A DNA stretch of 47,442 nt. It comes from a virus. Made by a program: the position numbers and the translations under genes. The DNA lies in IMG/VR virus record IMGVR_UViG_3300025168_000145, positions 1-47,442 of that record; one strand, given 5' to 3'. Within the stretch, counting starts at the first letter, position 1. Each line of letters begins with the position of its first letter. This document shows positions 35,939-44,696 of the stretch, piece by piece. The notes beneath the pieces are model-generated. The model was not told the origin of the DNA. It saw only the letters and a program-made list of their open reading frames with translations, and made no database searches.

Positions 35939-37477
35939 TTACTTCATTAACATGAAGTTATTAGCACCTTGTGTAATCAAACATCTTTCAGAAAGCATGT
36001 GGATTTGCATTGCGTCTAAAGCAGATGTAGCTGCTCCAACAGAACCAGTAACCCAAGTCTTCATTCTTCTATCGTCAGTTTGTGAAGCTCTATATCTAAC
36101 GTGTAAAAATGGTCTTTTAAGATTTTTTCCTAACATTTGATCGTAAACAGTAGATGTTCCAGCAGGAACAACAACCCCTCTAATCGCATTAGAACCAGCT
36201 GCAGTGTTAATACCACCTCTTGTAGCTTTGTCATTTAAGTATCTCATATCAGACTTATAAAAGTCATAAGAACCTCTACGGAATCCAGAGAAACCTAAGT
36301 TTAAAGCCATGTCTTCTGAGTTGTTAAACACTCCATAAGAAGTACCACCAGCTCCATAAGAATTCATAGAAGCTAACATATCATCCATTGCTAGTGAAGT
36401 AGCTCTGTTTACAAACATCATGTTTTCTTCAATAGCACCTTGGTTGTCAAACTCAGCTAAGATAGCGTCAAATTCAGCTAAATCAGTTGCAGCATTAACA
36501 CCAGTAACACCAGAAGTAATATTACCTCTATCTTCGATAGCAGCAAATAAACCTTGAGTACCTGTTTTAACAGCACCGTTTGCAGAAAAAGCATCTTCAG
36601 TTAAATCTTCAACTGTTACAATTCCACTTTCAGCACCAGAATCTGCGTGACCCCCAGTAGTAGCTTCTAACATTGCCATTTCTAAGTAATCAGTAAATCT
36701 AGCTCTTGTATCAGCTTCTGCTTTTAAATACCATAAGTACCCTGCAGAACCATCTTCAGCAGCAACTTCAACCCAACCAATTCTAGACGCATCAGAACCT
36801 GATACCTCGTAGTAATCTTTCATTATAATTGGTTTGTTCATGAATGATTTGAAAGTTGGTTCGTTAGCACCTCTTGAGTTATTTGTAGCAGTAGCCGTTG
36901 CAACGTCAGCAGCTAAAGAATAACCTGTTCCTTTTTGGAACTCAGATCCATAAACCATAATAGTAATCGCGTCAGCATCTTCAAAACCAGCCGCGTCTAA
37001 AGAAGCTACACTATAAGGAGCAACTTCAACAGCGTCAGAACCAGCGATAGCTTCAGAAACTAAACATTTTACTACGCCAGCAGAACCAGCAATAATAACA
37101 GTATCATTAGTTCTGATACCGTGAGTAGTTCCTATATCGTTTCCATCGATATCTAGTGCTACTTCAATAAGACCACCGGAAACCACAGTACCACCAGCTT
37201 TTGTAGTTACTAATCCCGTGTAAGATAAGTGTAATCTTCCTTGTTCAGACCATACGACTTGATCAGCCGTCATAGCCTCTTCAGCTCCTACTTGTGAAAG
37301 AAATCCTGATATAGTTCTCGGTCCGAAAACTTCAGCTTCTTTTTCCATAAGATCTGGTACATATTGTTGCGCCCAACCAGCTCCTGCTGTTGACGCTAAA
37401 TCTAGATAGTTTGATGAAAGTGTTTGTTGCGCGGGCGCAAGAACACTGTTCAATAAACCTCCATTAGTAATTGCCAT
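35939..37477 (-). CDS. major capsid protein (512 aa)
   Basis: This is the probable HK97-fold major capsid protein. The length is typical and it lies directly after portal and scaffold genes. N-terminal blocks include LNSVLAPAQQTLSSNYLDLA, then PDLMEKEAEVFGPRTISGFL and EEAMTADQVVWSEQGRLHL. The middle holds an Ala/Gly/Thr-rich beta insertion (about 80-200) and later a region with MKDYYEVSGSDAS and MMFVNRATSLAMDDM. The C-terminus contains RPFLHVRYRASQTDDRR, resembling the late beta strands of this fold. The 7-mer AAAAATT is repeated four times right before the ATG. It is followed by a strong terminator. A capsid role is strongly supported by synteny and length. Confidence 0.88.
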   Translation of the reverse strand: MAITNGGLLNSVLAPAQQTLSSNYLDLASTAGAGWAQQYVPDLMEKEAEVFGPRTISGFLSQVGAEEAMTADQVVWSEQGRLHLSYTGLVTTKAGGTVVSGGLIEVALDIDGNDIGTTHGIRTNDTVIIAGSAGVVKCLVSEAIAGSDAVEVAPYSVASLDAAGFEDADAITIMVYGSEFQKGTGYSLAADVATATATNNSRGANEPTFKSFMNKPIIMKDYYEVSGSDASRIGWVEVAAEDGSAGYLWYLKAEADTRARFTDYLEMAMLEATTGGHADSGAESGIVTVEDLTEDAFSANGAVKTGTQGLFAAIEDRGNITSGVTGVNAATDLAEFDAILAEFDNQGAIEENMMFVNRATSLAMDDMLASMNSYGAGGTSYGVFNNSEDMALNLGFSGFRRGSYDFYKSDMRYLNDKATRGGINTAAGSNAIRGVVVPAGTSTVYDQMLGKNLKRPFLHVRYRASQTDDRRMKTWVTGSVGAATSALDAMQIHMLSERCLITQGANNFMLMK

Positions 37478-37511
37478 AATTTTTAATTTTTAATTTTTAA
37501 TTTTTAATTTT
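37478..37511 (-). repeat. AAAAATT heptamer repeat in the capsid leader
   Basis: Four perfect copies of the 7-mer aattttt (plus strand, 37478-37505) plus a partial fifth copy lie immediately before the capsid ATG and run across the scaffold stop codon. On the mRNA this is an A-rich, unstructured leader. In Bacteroidetes, where Shine-Dalgarno pairing is little used, such A/T-rich leaders favour initiation, which fits the need for very high capsid output. Confidence 0.8.
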
Positions 37512-38699
37512 GAATTTGAAATCATTAGAATTTTCACCAAGCACCCTTACTTTTATTCCACCAGCATTAATCTCACCACTATGTTGCTGTCGTGGATCCA
37601 TACTAATGTTTTTAGATTTAGCTACGCTATTCTTTAAAGCGTCAGCCTTACCTTGTTCGTAAAAGTGGTTGGCGACTGAATCAGCATTCATAGCAGTATA
37701 CATTGATTTGTGATAACCCTTAGCATCTTCCATTTCGTTATTTTTGTTCAAAAACTTTTTGACAAAATTATTAATGTCGCTTTGTGTTTCTTTTACAGTA
37801 TCAGAGTTTTTAACGTTAAACCTAAATTTCTTATCTCCCACGTTGTATTCAAAACCTTTGAATTCTTTGTTAAATAATTTATTTGTTTTATTTAAAAACG
37901 TACTATGCTGCTTTTCTGCTATTGCTTCTTGTTCTTTTGATTCCGTGTTGTATCTATTGAAGAAATCAACTGCTTTCTGTTGCTCACCCGTGAGCTTTGA
38001 ACCACGTTTGATATCTTCGTAATATTTGGACTTTGCACCGTCCAGGTGTTGCTTTGCTTGAGCAACTTGCTCTTTCAAAGCTAATTTCTTTCTTTTAACA
38101 TCTCTTTCCTCATCTAGTTCTTCATCAAAAGCAAAATAGTCTTCCATTAAAAAATCTATTTCTTCTGAATCTAAATGAGGTTTTGTTTGTTTATAGTATT
38201 CTTTTAGCAAAGCATTGTTGTCTAATTCAGAATAATCTTGATTTAGTTTAACGTAATCTTCTAAATCACCACCTGTTTCTTCCATGAACTCCATTAGTTT
38301 TTGGATGTTTTCTGGAATTGGTTTTCCTGTAGCTTCGGCTTCTGCTACCGCTTCTTCTACTTGCTCTGTTATTTCTTCAACTTGCTCTTTTACCTCTTCA
38401 TCAGTTATCTCCTCGATAACCGGGATGTCTTCTTTGACTTCCTCCACAGGAGTTTCTTTAACAACTTCTTCTATAGGAGTTTCTTCAGAAACAACTTCTT
38501 CAACTTTAGTTTCTTCAACTTTAGTTTCTTCAACTGGTTTACTTAAATCAACTTTGATAATCTCATCATCTTGATTAAGTTTTTTCATTGTTGGTTTTTT
38601 CTTTACTTTAATTTTTTCAACTGTTTCGTCTACTTTTGGTTGTTCGACTACTTGTTCTTGGACAACCTCTTCAGTTATCTTTACTTTTTTGTTTGCCAT
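37497..38699 (-). CDS. capsid scaffold protein (400 aa)
   Basis: This is a strongly charged, helical protein located between portal and capsid genes, the usual place of a scaffold. Residues 1-130 are rich in Glu, Val, Lys and Thr with degenerate tandem units such as VEETKVEETKVEE, then TPIEEVVKETPVEEV. Coiled-coil segments extend to about 250, followed by a basic central region (LFNKEFKGFEYNVGDKKFRF). The last ~40 residues hold PRQQHSGEINAGGIKVRVLG, suggesting a C-terminal capsid-binding domain. No protease motif is visible here, so processing is not evident. The N-terminus resembles that of the 278-residue gene. The leader is A/T-rich. Confidence 0.8.
   Translation of the reverse strand: MANKKVKITEEVVQEQVVEQPKVDETVEKIKVKKKPTMKKLNQDDEIIKVDLSKPVEETKVEETKVEEVVSEETPIEEVVKETPVEEVKEDIPVIEEITDEEVKEQVEEITEQVEEAVAEAEATGKPIPENIQKLMEFMEETGGDLEDYVKLNQDYSELDNNALLKEYYKQTKPHLDSEEIDFLMEDYFAFDEELDEERDVKRKKLALKEQVAQAKQHLDGAKSKYYEDIKRGSKLTGEQQKAVDFFNRYNTESKEQEAIAEKQHSTFLNKTNKLFNKEFKGFEYNVGDKKFRFNVKNSDTVKETQSDINNFVKKFLNKNNEMEDAKGYHKSMYTAMNADSVANHFYEQGKADALKNSVAKSKNISMDPRQQHSGEINAGGIKVRVLGENSNDFKFKIKN
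38496..38540 (-). repeat. 15-bp tandem repeat in scaffold gene
   Basis: Two perfect copies and one partial copy of the 15-mer ttcttcaactttagt (plus strand) encode the repeating TKVEE unit in the acidic N-terminal part of the scaffold. The in-frame repeat can expand or contract without a frameshift. Confidence 0.8.
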
Positions 38700-38728
38700 A
38701 ATATAATATAATAATAATTAATACTTGT

Positions 38729-41152
38729 TTATTGGGGTTCAAATGCCCCTAAATTGAATCCACCACCCATTATATCATTACCTGATGATTCAAAGTTTTT
38801 AGGTGGTTTTTCATTTTTTCTTTGATCAATCATTTCTGATTGTTGTGTTGCTTGAATTTTTGTTCTTTTATCCTTGCGATCTTCTTTTTCTTTTTCTCTA
38901 CCTTTAGTTCCCTCTACCTCCATTTGCCTAAGCTGCATATTGTATTGGAACTCTTGCTCCATTAGCATTTTCTTTAATTCTCCCTCTGCTTGCATTTTCT
39001 GAATATCTAATTGAGATTCCATTTGAGCAAGTTCACCTTTAGATTGCGTAAGAGCTTGGTTTTTTTGAACTTCCATTTCAGCCGCGGCTTGCTGCGCTTG
39101 TATATTAGCTTGTGATTGTGCTTGGATGTTTTGTTGTTGTATTTTTTGATCTCTATCTATTTTCTTTTTTCTTCTAATTTTTAACAATGAGTTAGCCATT
39201 TTGAGATTTTTTATTTCTCTAACGTCAATAGCGTCTTCTAACTCTATATTTTCCTTAGACAATGCTACTTGTATATTGTTTTCTAATAAAGCTTTTTCTT
39301 CTTCGTCTGGTGCCAGTTCTATAAATATACCAAAGTCATATAAGTGTAGATTAGACATTTCTTCTAAAGTAGAAACGTTATGCGCTCCAATAGCCTGTAT
39401 AAAAGCATCTTTCGTAGGAGAGTATTCTATAATATCAGATATTCTTAACGACAAGCACTCCGCTGTTTGCGCTGTTAAAAACAAACCAGATTGTAATATA
39501 TGTCTAGTCGCTGTATTAGAATTAGCAGCGGCCATTTTCTGTACACCAACTAAAGCGTTTTTATCTGGAGTAGTACCATCTCTAGCTTCGTTTAATCCAG
39601 TCACATCTCTTATCATTTGTAAATAGTAATTATATGTTCCAATTAAACTCTGCATTTTATTACCTCCACTACCAGATTGTATTTCTTGAATAGGTACTTT
39701 ACCTGGATTCATATCACCCTCACTCGTAAACGATCTCCCAATCACGGATCCAGTTTGGAAGAACATATTTAAAGCTTCTTGCGGGCTGTAGTTTGTTCCA
39801 TTACCTAAATCAATTTCAGCAAGTCCATCAGCGTCTAGGTATACTCCATCTGGTACCATACGCGACATCACTTGCTGTAATTTTAAATGTGTAAGTTGGA
39901 TCATATCTGCAAATCCCGTTATTCTACCAACTAAACTTTCTATTTTACCCTTATATATTCTAGGTGCTACTATAGAATAATTCATTTTTACTTTAGTAAA
40001 ATCACTTTTAGGACGCATCATATTTTTTGCCATCTCCCATTTAAGTAATTTTTCTGTACCAAGTACCATAGCACCTTCGTAAAGACACTCTATAGCTCTG
40101 TGTAATCTTTCGTATCCACCTTCTTTTTCTTCAGGAGGATTAAACGAATCATCTTTTTCTATAGCTTTTGAAGCTCCAGATCCAGTTTCTTTCATTTTAT
40201 AAACCTCGTTCATGTAACTCTTAAAGTTAAAATATAATACTTGAACTGAATTATTATCTATTTCTCTAGATTTGTTACCTCCATGATTATAATTACTTGT
40301 GTGAGTTGATTTGTTTTTTGCTAACTCTTCTAAATCTTCATGCGATAAATGTGGGAATTGTTTTGCTAATTCATTAATTGGAATTGTCTTAACTTCTCCG
40401 ACGTAATATATATCATCAAAATATGGAGATTCAGTATACGAGTACACTAAATCAGCTGGATCAACATAATCTATAGTAACGCCCTCAGAAGTAGTAAAAC
40501 CCGTTTTTACTGCTCCAATTCCAAGAACAGTTAGATCGTAGTAAAATCTCTTTTTAATTAACTCATATTTATTACCTTCCATTAAAACGTTTATAGCTTG
40601 TTCTTCTGCTATTTCTACAGACTGCTTGTAAGATAATTGCATGTGCAACCCTAACTCTTCTTCGTTTGCTGGTAAGGTTTCTGGATCATTTTCAGATAAA
40701 TCAAGATTAAAGTTTTCTTTAATATAAGCATCAACACTCTTCATTTCCATATCTCTTATAATAGACTCCATATACTCGGTGCGTTTACTAACTCCATACG
40801 GATCTTGAGAAAATGCTTTTATATCGTACATTCTTTCTGCAATACCATTTACAACTATATCTACAAATTTAGGGATTATTGGAACTGGTTTCCAGTCTAA
40901 ATTTAAATAGGACAAATCACCATTGATAGATAACTCATCCTTATATTTTTGAATCGACTGTTCTCCACGAGCGTATAATCGTAAATTGTGGAAGTTGTTT
41001 TGGGTGGTAGTATATCTAGTGTTTCCACGGTCTTGGTGGAACCACTCGGACTCAATAGCTTTAGCTATTTTTAATCCATAATCGTAACTTAGCTTTTCGG
41101 CATCGCTTACTACTTGACTAGGGAAATAATTATTTATAACAGACTCTGCCAT
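38729..41152 (-). CDS. portal protein (807 aa)
   Basis: This is a large portal with the crAss-like/podovirus character: about 600 residues of conserved core followed by a long Gln-rich coiled-coil tail. The core includes DYGLKIAKAIESEWF, FHNLRLYARGEQSIQKY, PKFVDIVVNGIAERMYDI, DVTGLNEARDGTTPDKNALV and NTATRHILQSGLFLTAQTAE. The tail (about residue 665-745) is Gln- and Ala-rich (QQNIQAQSQANIQAQQAAAE), with a coiled-coil pattern and a basic region. It ends in GGGFNLGAFEPQ. The length exceeds most portals, mainly because of the tail. It overlaps neither neighbour but lies only 3 bases from the terminase gene. The portal assignment is secure by synteny and sequence. Confidence 0.88.
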   Translation of the reverse strand: MAESVINNYFPSQVVSDAEKLSYDYGLKIAKAIESEWFHQDRGNTRYTTTQNNFHNLRLYARGEQSIQKYKDELSINGDLSYLNLDWKPVPIIPKFVDIVVNGIAERMYDIKAFSQDPYGVSKRTEYMESIIRDMEMKSVDAYIKENFNLDLSENDPETLPANEEELGLHMQLSYKQSVEIAEEQAINVLMEGNKYELIKKRFYYDLTVLGIGAVKTGFTTSEGVTIDYVDPADLVYSYTESPYFDDIYYVGEVKTIPINELAKQFPHLSHEDLEELAKNKSTHTSNYNHGGNKSREIDNNSVQVLYFNFKSYMNEVYKMKETGSGASKAIEKDDSFNPPEEKEGGYERLHRAIECLYEGAMVLGTEKLLKWEMAKNMMRPKSDFTKVKMNYSIVAPRIYKGKIESLVGRITGFADMIQLTHLKLQQVMSRMVPDGVYLDADGLAEIDLGNGTNYSPQEALNMFFQTGSVIGRSFTSEGDMNPGKVPIQEIQSGSGGNKMQSLIGTYNYYLQMIRDVTGLNEARDGTTPDKNALVGVQKMAAANSNTATRHILQSGLFLTAQTAECLSLRISDIIEYSPTKDAFIQAIGAHNVSTLEEMSNLHLYDFGIFIELAPDEEEKALLENNIQVALSKENIELEDAIDVREIKNLKMANSLLKIRRKKKIDRDQKIQQQNIQAQSQANIQAQQAAAEMEVQKNQALTQSKGELAQMESQLDIQKMQAEGELKKMLMEQEFQYNMQLRQMEVEGTKGREKEKEDRKDKRTKIQATQQSEMIDQRKNEKPPKNFESSGNDIMGGGFNLGAFEPQ

Positions 41153-41155
41153 ATT

Positions 41156-43369
41156 TTACTTTATTATTTTAGATGCGTTTCCAGTATTCTTATACTTCGC
41201 AATATTTATGTTTAATTGTTGTTTCTCAATTTTAGCGTTTGGTCTATATAAATGTCTATTACAAGCCATTATTGCTAATCCAGAACTAATAGTTGCATCA
41301 AATTTAGTTCTTTTATTTATATCAAATCTACTCCAATCATTTAGTGTTTCGTTGAAATATATATTACCATAATTTCCATCGCCTAAGTGACCAACGTGGC
41401 TTTGTATATACATCTCAATAGCTGCCGCGTGAGCTTGTTTAATGTCTTCACTTGAATTAGGTATACCACCTATTTCTTTTTCTGTTACAGATAATTTGTT
41501 CCATAGCTTATCTGGTCTATTCATAGAATACCCTCTATAACCTCTTCTTCTTAAATGATACAATAATCTAGGTTTGTTGTTTTCACAAAGTAATGGCATA
41601 CCGTAAAACACTAAGGCCATCAATACGTCTTCGAAAAATATATCAGCAGTCGGAGGTCTTGCTACGTATTCTAAAAACATATGATTCGGGGGACAATCTT
41701 CCATTGAAAACTTTGTTAATCCGTGTAAAGATCCATTTGATCCTTTTCCATCCACTGTTCCTGATATATCGTATGAATCACAACCAAAAGCTCCCATGTG
41801 TTCGTTTGCAGGATATTTAACATTATTCTTCGTTAGAATTTTATTCTGCATGTGAGTGGGTGGAAACCAACTTACTTTAAATCTGCCCTTTGGATCTGGG
41901 TAGAAGATCACTTGCGTGTCCTTTATGCCATTCACCCATTGGAAGTTTCCAACTGATAACACTGATGAATTCCCTATACCTTCGTTGTAATCTATCTGTT
42001 CGTATATTTTAACTAGGTTAAAGATACTATTTTTAGATTCATCTCTAAACGCGTGTTCTGTAGTTCTTGGGAACTGTCTGTAAAATTCATTCAATCCATC
42101 TTGATCGGATTTTAATCCTTCAACTTCATTTTCCCAATGTTCTATTATACCTATATCTATTAATTCACCGTCTGGTCCGAGGACATCCCCGTCTGGATTA
42201 CTAAATACTGGAAATCCATATTCATCAATAAATCCCTCGTAGTTCCACTCCATTGGGATAAACAAAGAGTATAAACCAGACTTTGTTTGACCATTTCTAT
42301 TTCTCGAAGTGACATCTGATGAGTTGTATAATTTTTTAAAATTGTCTCCACCTTTATCTAATGCGTTTGAAGTAGAGCCCATCATACATTTACCAACAAT
42401 CCTACTACCTAGCCGTAAACATGTTTTTGTAACTCTCCAATTGTTTAATATATTGTCGGGTCTCTCCCATTTACCACTTTCGTCGTGTACTAGTAGATTT
42501 AGTTTTTCACCATCATAACTATTATCTCCTGTATTTTTCCAATCTATAGTTGTATCTAATCCTTTTATCTCTTCTAACTTTTCGTTAGCTGTAATCTTTT
42601 TCCTTGTAAACTTACTAGCTGGTACTCTATATGCTAGTTCAGTTTTAGGTCTATCCATACCATCTTGAACTGGTTTGAAGAAAAACGGGTAGTTAACGCT
42701 AATTGGTACTACCTTATCTGTAAACATCTTTTTTGCATCCCAACCACTTTTAGATAATATACCGTATCTAGCATCACTTGATATTGTAGCTAAATTAACT
42801 GTTTCCGCTGATGACATAAAAGAAAATCCTGATCTACGGTTTTTAAGGTAACATATTCCGTAACATCTTTTATCCGCTTTACACGCTTCCCAGTATATAT
42901 AAAACAACCTATTTGCTTCTCTATAATCTGGGGCACCTACATCTATTTTACTCCATTGTAAGTACATATAGTGCGTACCAGTTATCCAGGTTGGTTTACC
43001 ATTGTTCACAAACCAAAAACCTTCTTCTCTTCGTTTAAATTCCTCGTCTATGTAATCGTACCATTTTTCTTTTTGATCTTCCGGATAACTTCTCCAATCA
43101 AATATATTCTTAATACGACTAAGTTCTTTAGGGTATTCTTGTCTCACCCATTTGTTCTTTGTGTGTTTATATATCTCTTTAGGAGATTTAGGTAGCGCTA
43201 TAATTAAATCTTGTATTTGTATTATTTCACCAATAACACCGTTCTGAGATAATACAATTAGATCGTGTTCTTTGTTATAACCATACTTCCACTTCTTACC
43301 TCGATTCATTCTAGTAACCGTGGTCTTTTTTATAGGTTCTACTGTCTTAACTAAATTTTGCTTGTACAT
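41156..43369 (-). CDS. large terminase subunit (737 aa)
   Basis: This is the ATPase/nuclease that packages DNA through the portal. The Walker A-like loop is NRRSGFS (about 176-182), not the common GxxGxGK(S/T). Walker B is LLVHDESG (292-297 for LLVHDE). Nuclease Asp residues are in GCDSYD (531 and 534), in FEDVLMAL near 580, and in FDATISSG near 691, consistent with an RNase-H-fold nuclease. The coordinates place it directly before the portal with a 3-base gap and directly after a small-terminase-like gene with a 1-base overlap. The unusual Walker A pattern and length resemble the crAss-like group. Confidence 0.9.
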   Translation of the reverse strand: MYKQNLVKTVEPIKKTTVTRMNRGKKWKYGYNKEHDLIVLSQNGVIGEIIQIQDLIIALPKSPKEIYKHTKNKWVRQEYPKELSRIKNIFDWRSYPEDQKEKWYDYIDEEFKRREEGFWFVNNGKPTWITGTHYMYLQWSKIDVGAPDYREANRLFYIYWEACKADKRCYGICYLKNRRSGFSFMSSAETVNLATISSDARYGILSKSGWDAKKMFTDKVVPISVNYPFFFKPVQDGMDRPKTELAYRVPASKFTRKKITANEKLEEIKGLDTTIDWKNTGDNSYDGEKLNLLVHDESGKWERPDNILNNWRVTKTCLRLGSRIVGKCMMGSTSNALDKGGDNFKKLYNSSDVTSRNRNGQTKSGLYSLFIPMEWNYEGFIDEYGFPVFSNPDGDVLGPDGELIDIGIIEHWENEVEGLKSDQDGLNEFYRQFPRTTEHAFRDESKNSIFNLVKIYEQIDYNEGIGNSSVLSVGNFQWVNGIKDTQVIFYPDPKGRFKVSWFPPTHMQNKILTKNNVKYPANEHMGAFGCDSYDISGTVDGKGSNGSLHGLTKFSMEDCPPNHMFLEYVARPPTADIFFEDVLMALVFYGMPLLCENNKPRLLYHLRRRGYRGYSMNRPDKLWNKLSVTEKEIGGIPNSSEDIKQAHAAAIEMYIQSHVGHLGDGNYGNIYFNETLNDWSRFDINKRTKFDATISSGLAIMACNRHLYRPNAKIEKQQLNINIAKYKNTGNASKIIK

Positions 43370-43644
43370 TACTTAGATCTACCTTCTGCGAATCCTTTAA
43401 AGACTTTTTCCTTTCTCTCTTCAGGTGTTTTGCCCTCAAGTAAATTTTCTTCCTCTTGAATTCTTGTAAGTATTTCGAATGCGTCAAATATAGCTAGTTT
43501 TTTAGTAGCTGCAGCGTTCTTTAGTCTATCAGCAGTAATATCATCTCCAGAATCAACAATAGCCTCTTTAGCTACTTTGATTAACTCCTCCACTGCCTTG
43601 TGCCCAGCTTGGATTATACTCTTCTTCGTTTCCTTGATATTCAT
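43369..43644 (-). CDS. putative small terminase subunit (91 aa)
   Basis: This is a short, entirely helical protein (IIQAGHKAVEELIKVAKEA, then ADRLKNAAATKKLAIFDAFE) encoded immediately before the large terminase, with a 1-base overlap. Size, helical nature and position match DNA-recognition small subunits, which are poorly conserved in sequence. Its 5' end overlaps the 3' end of the co-chaperonin-like gene by 77 bases in another frame. The first ATG (43644) is the likely start because the reading frame has a continuous helical pattern from there. The assignment is by position and shape only. Confidence 0.62.
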   Translation of the reverse strand: MNIKETKKSIIQAGHKAVEELIKVAKEAIVDSGDDITADRLKNAAATKKLAIFDAFEILTRIQEEENLLEGKTPEERKEKVFKGFAEGRSK

Positions 43645-44179
43645 ATTTAATTGTAATAAATTGGGTCATAACTCTGTATAATCTTTTACCATCGATTATA
43701 AATTCATAAGTAGAGAAAGGCGTGAATCCTATTAGATCTCCTTCCTTGTAAGAACCGTCGGTATGCTTAACTATACCAATACACGCTTCTTCTTTATCGA
43801 CACCTAAATATACTCTATCCTTTATAGGTTGTACAAAGCAATATCCTTTAGGAGCTTTCCACTCACCGTCTCTTTTATATAAAAACACTTGATCTTCTTT
43901 TACAAAATAAGTATTTTCATTAAAGAAACTTCTACTATTCCTTTCTTTACCCTTAACATCGTGCCAACGTCTAAAAACATTGTGATGTGTTATGATAGTA
44001 TCTCCAGGTTTTATTTCAGATTCAAAAGCCGTGGGAACAGATTTAACAATAGCTTCTCTATTTACAAATTGGTGGTTATAAACCTCTGTATTTAATATGA
44101 GATCTTTATCACCAACTTTAGTAGTATTGTTGTATCTATTTCCTTTTGGCTCTATAACAAAGTCAAAAGGCGCTTTCAT
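43568..44179 (-). CDS. GroES-like co-chaperonin (203 aa), probable
   Basis: The two halves each look like a small beta-barrel related to chaperonin-10. The first has FDFVIEPKGNRYNN, KDLILNTEVYNHQFVNREAI and KPGDTIITHHNVFRRW. The second has GYCFVQPIKDRVYLG, CIGIVKHTDGSYKEGDLIGF and FIIDGKRLYRV. Each follows the GroES-like order of an initial V-x-P strand, a 'G-x-V' strand and 'VGDxV' or 'PGDTI'. I recall similar phage proteins labelled co-chaperonin. The C-terminus (EYNPSWAQGSGG) is also characteristic. It would adapt host GroEL for capsid-protein folding. The identification is probable, not proven. Confidence 0.65.
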   Translation of the reverse strand: MKAPFDFVIEPKGNRYNNTTKVGDKDLILNTEVYNHQFVNREAIVKSVPTAFESEIKPGDTIITHHNVFRRWHDVKGKERNSRSFFNENTYFVKEDQVFLYKRDGEWKAPKGYCFVQPIKDRVYLGVDKEEACIGIVKHTDGSYKEGDLIGFTPFSTYEFIIDGKRLYRVMTQFITIKYEYQGNEEEYNPSWAQGSGGVNQSS

Positions 44180-44400
44180 TAGTATTCTAGATTATATTCT
44201 ATAGATACCGCCATATTCTTGTTGAAATCTTTCCAAGGTAGAACATCTTTATTCTTTTTGATATAAATAGAGTATTTATCTTTGTCTTCTATTATATCAC
44301 AGATAGTGTGTCCACCATAAACTTCTTGTCCAACAGCGTAATGCATAGCGTCGTTCTTATAATCCTTACCTACAGTGATTTTTCTAATCAGTTTTGACAT
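44179..44400 (-). CDS. small protein of unknown function (73 aa)
   Basis: This small protein has a mixture of strands and a basic N-terminus (MSKLIRKITVGKDYKNDAM). Its last 17 coding bases at the 5' end overlap the upstream coiled-coil gene, and its stop shares one base with the co-chaperonin-like start. I recall small proteins starting similarly in marine phages, without a known role. It contains no catalytic or membrane motif. The tight packing within an operon of conserved small genes supports it being translated. Confidence 0.6.
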   Translation of the reverse strand: MSKLIRKITVGKDYKNDAMHYAVGQEVYGGHTICDIIEDKDKYSIYIKKNKDVLPWKDFNKNMAVSIEYNLEY

Positions 44401-44674
44401 CTTCTTTTGGATGATTTATAGTACCATCTTGGATGTTAATATCAGCTGTACCATAAGTCTTCTCAAACTCAGCTTGTAGTCCACCTAACTTCTCTTGTAA
44501 TTGTGCTACGTGATGTAAAAGATTATGCTTCTTACTTTCAAAAGAACCAATCTCTAATTGCGCTCTATTTACATCGTTAATTACTGATTGTACTTGATTT
44601 AATTCTTCATTAGTGATTTTCTCAGGTTTGTCACTTTTTAATTCTTTGATTTTCTTTGTTGTGTTTTTTGCCAT
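44384..44674 (-). CDS. coiled-coil protein of unknown function (96 aa)
   Basis: This Lys/Glu-rich N-terminus (KKIKELKSDKPEKITNEELN) is followed by a predicted helical coiled coil (about 25-75, with QSVINDVNRAQLEIGSFESK and HHVAQLQEKLGGLQAEFEKT) and an extended C-terminus. It resembles prefoldin-like small helices. It lies between the lectin-fold protein and a 73-residue protein. The genomic context (upstream of co-chaperonin and terminase) does not indicate a function. Confidence 0.62.
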   Translation of the reverse strand: MAKNTTKKIKELKSDKPEKITNEELNQVQSVINDVNRAQLEIGSFESKKHNLLHHVAQLQEKLGGLQAEFEKTYGTADINIQDGTINHPKEDVKTD

Positions 44675-44696
44675 TTTATTTAATTTAAGTTAATTG

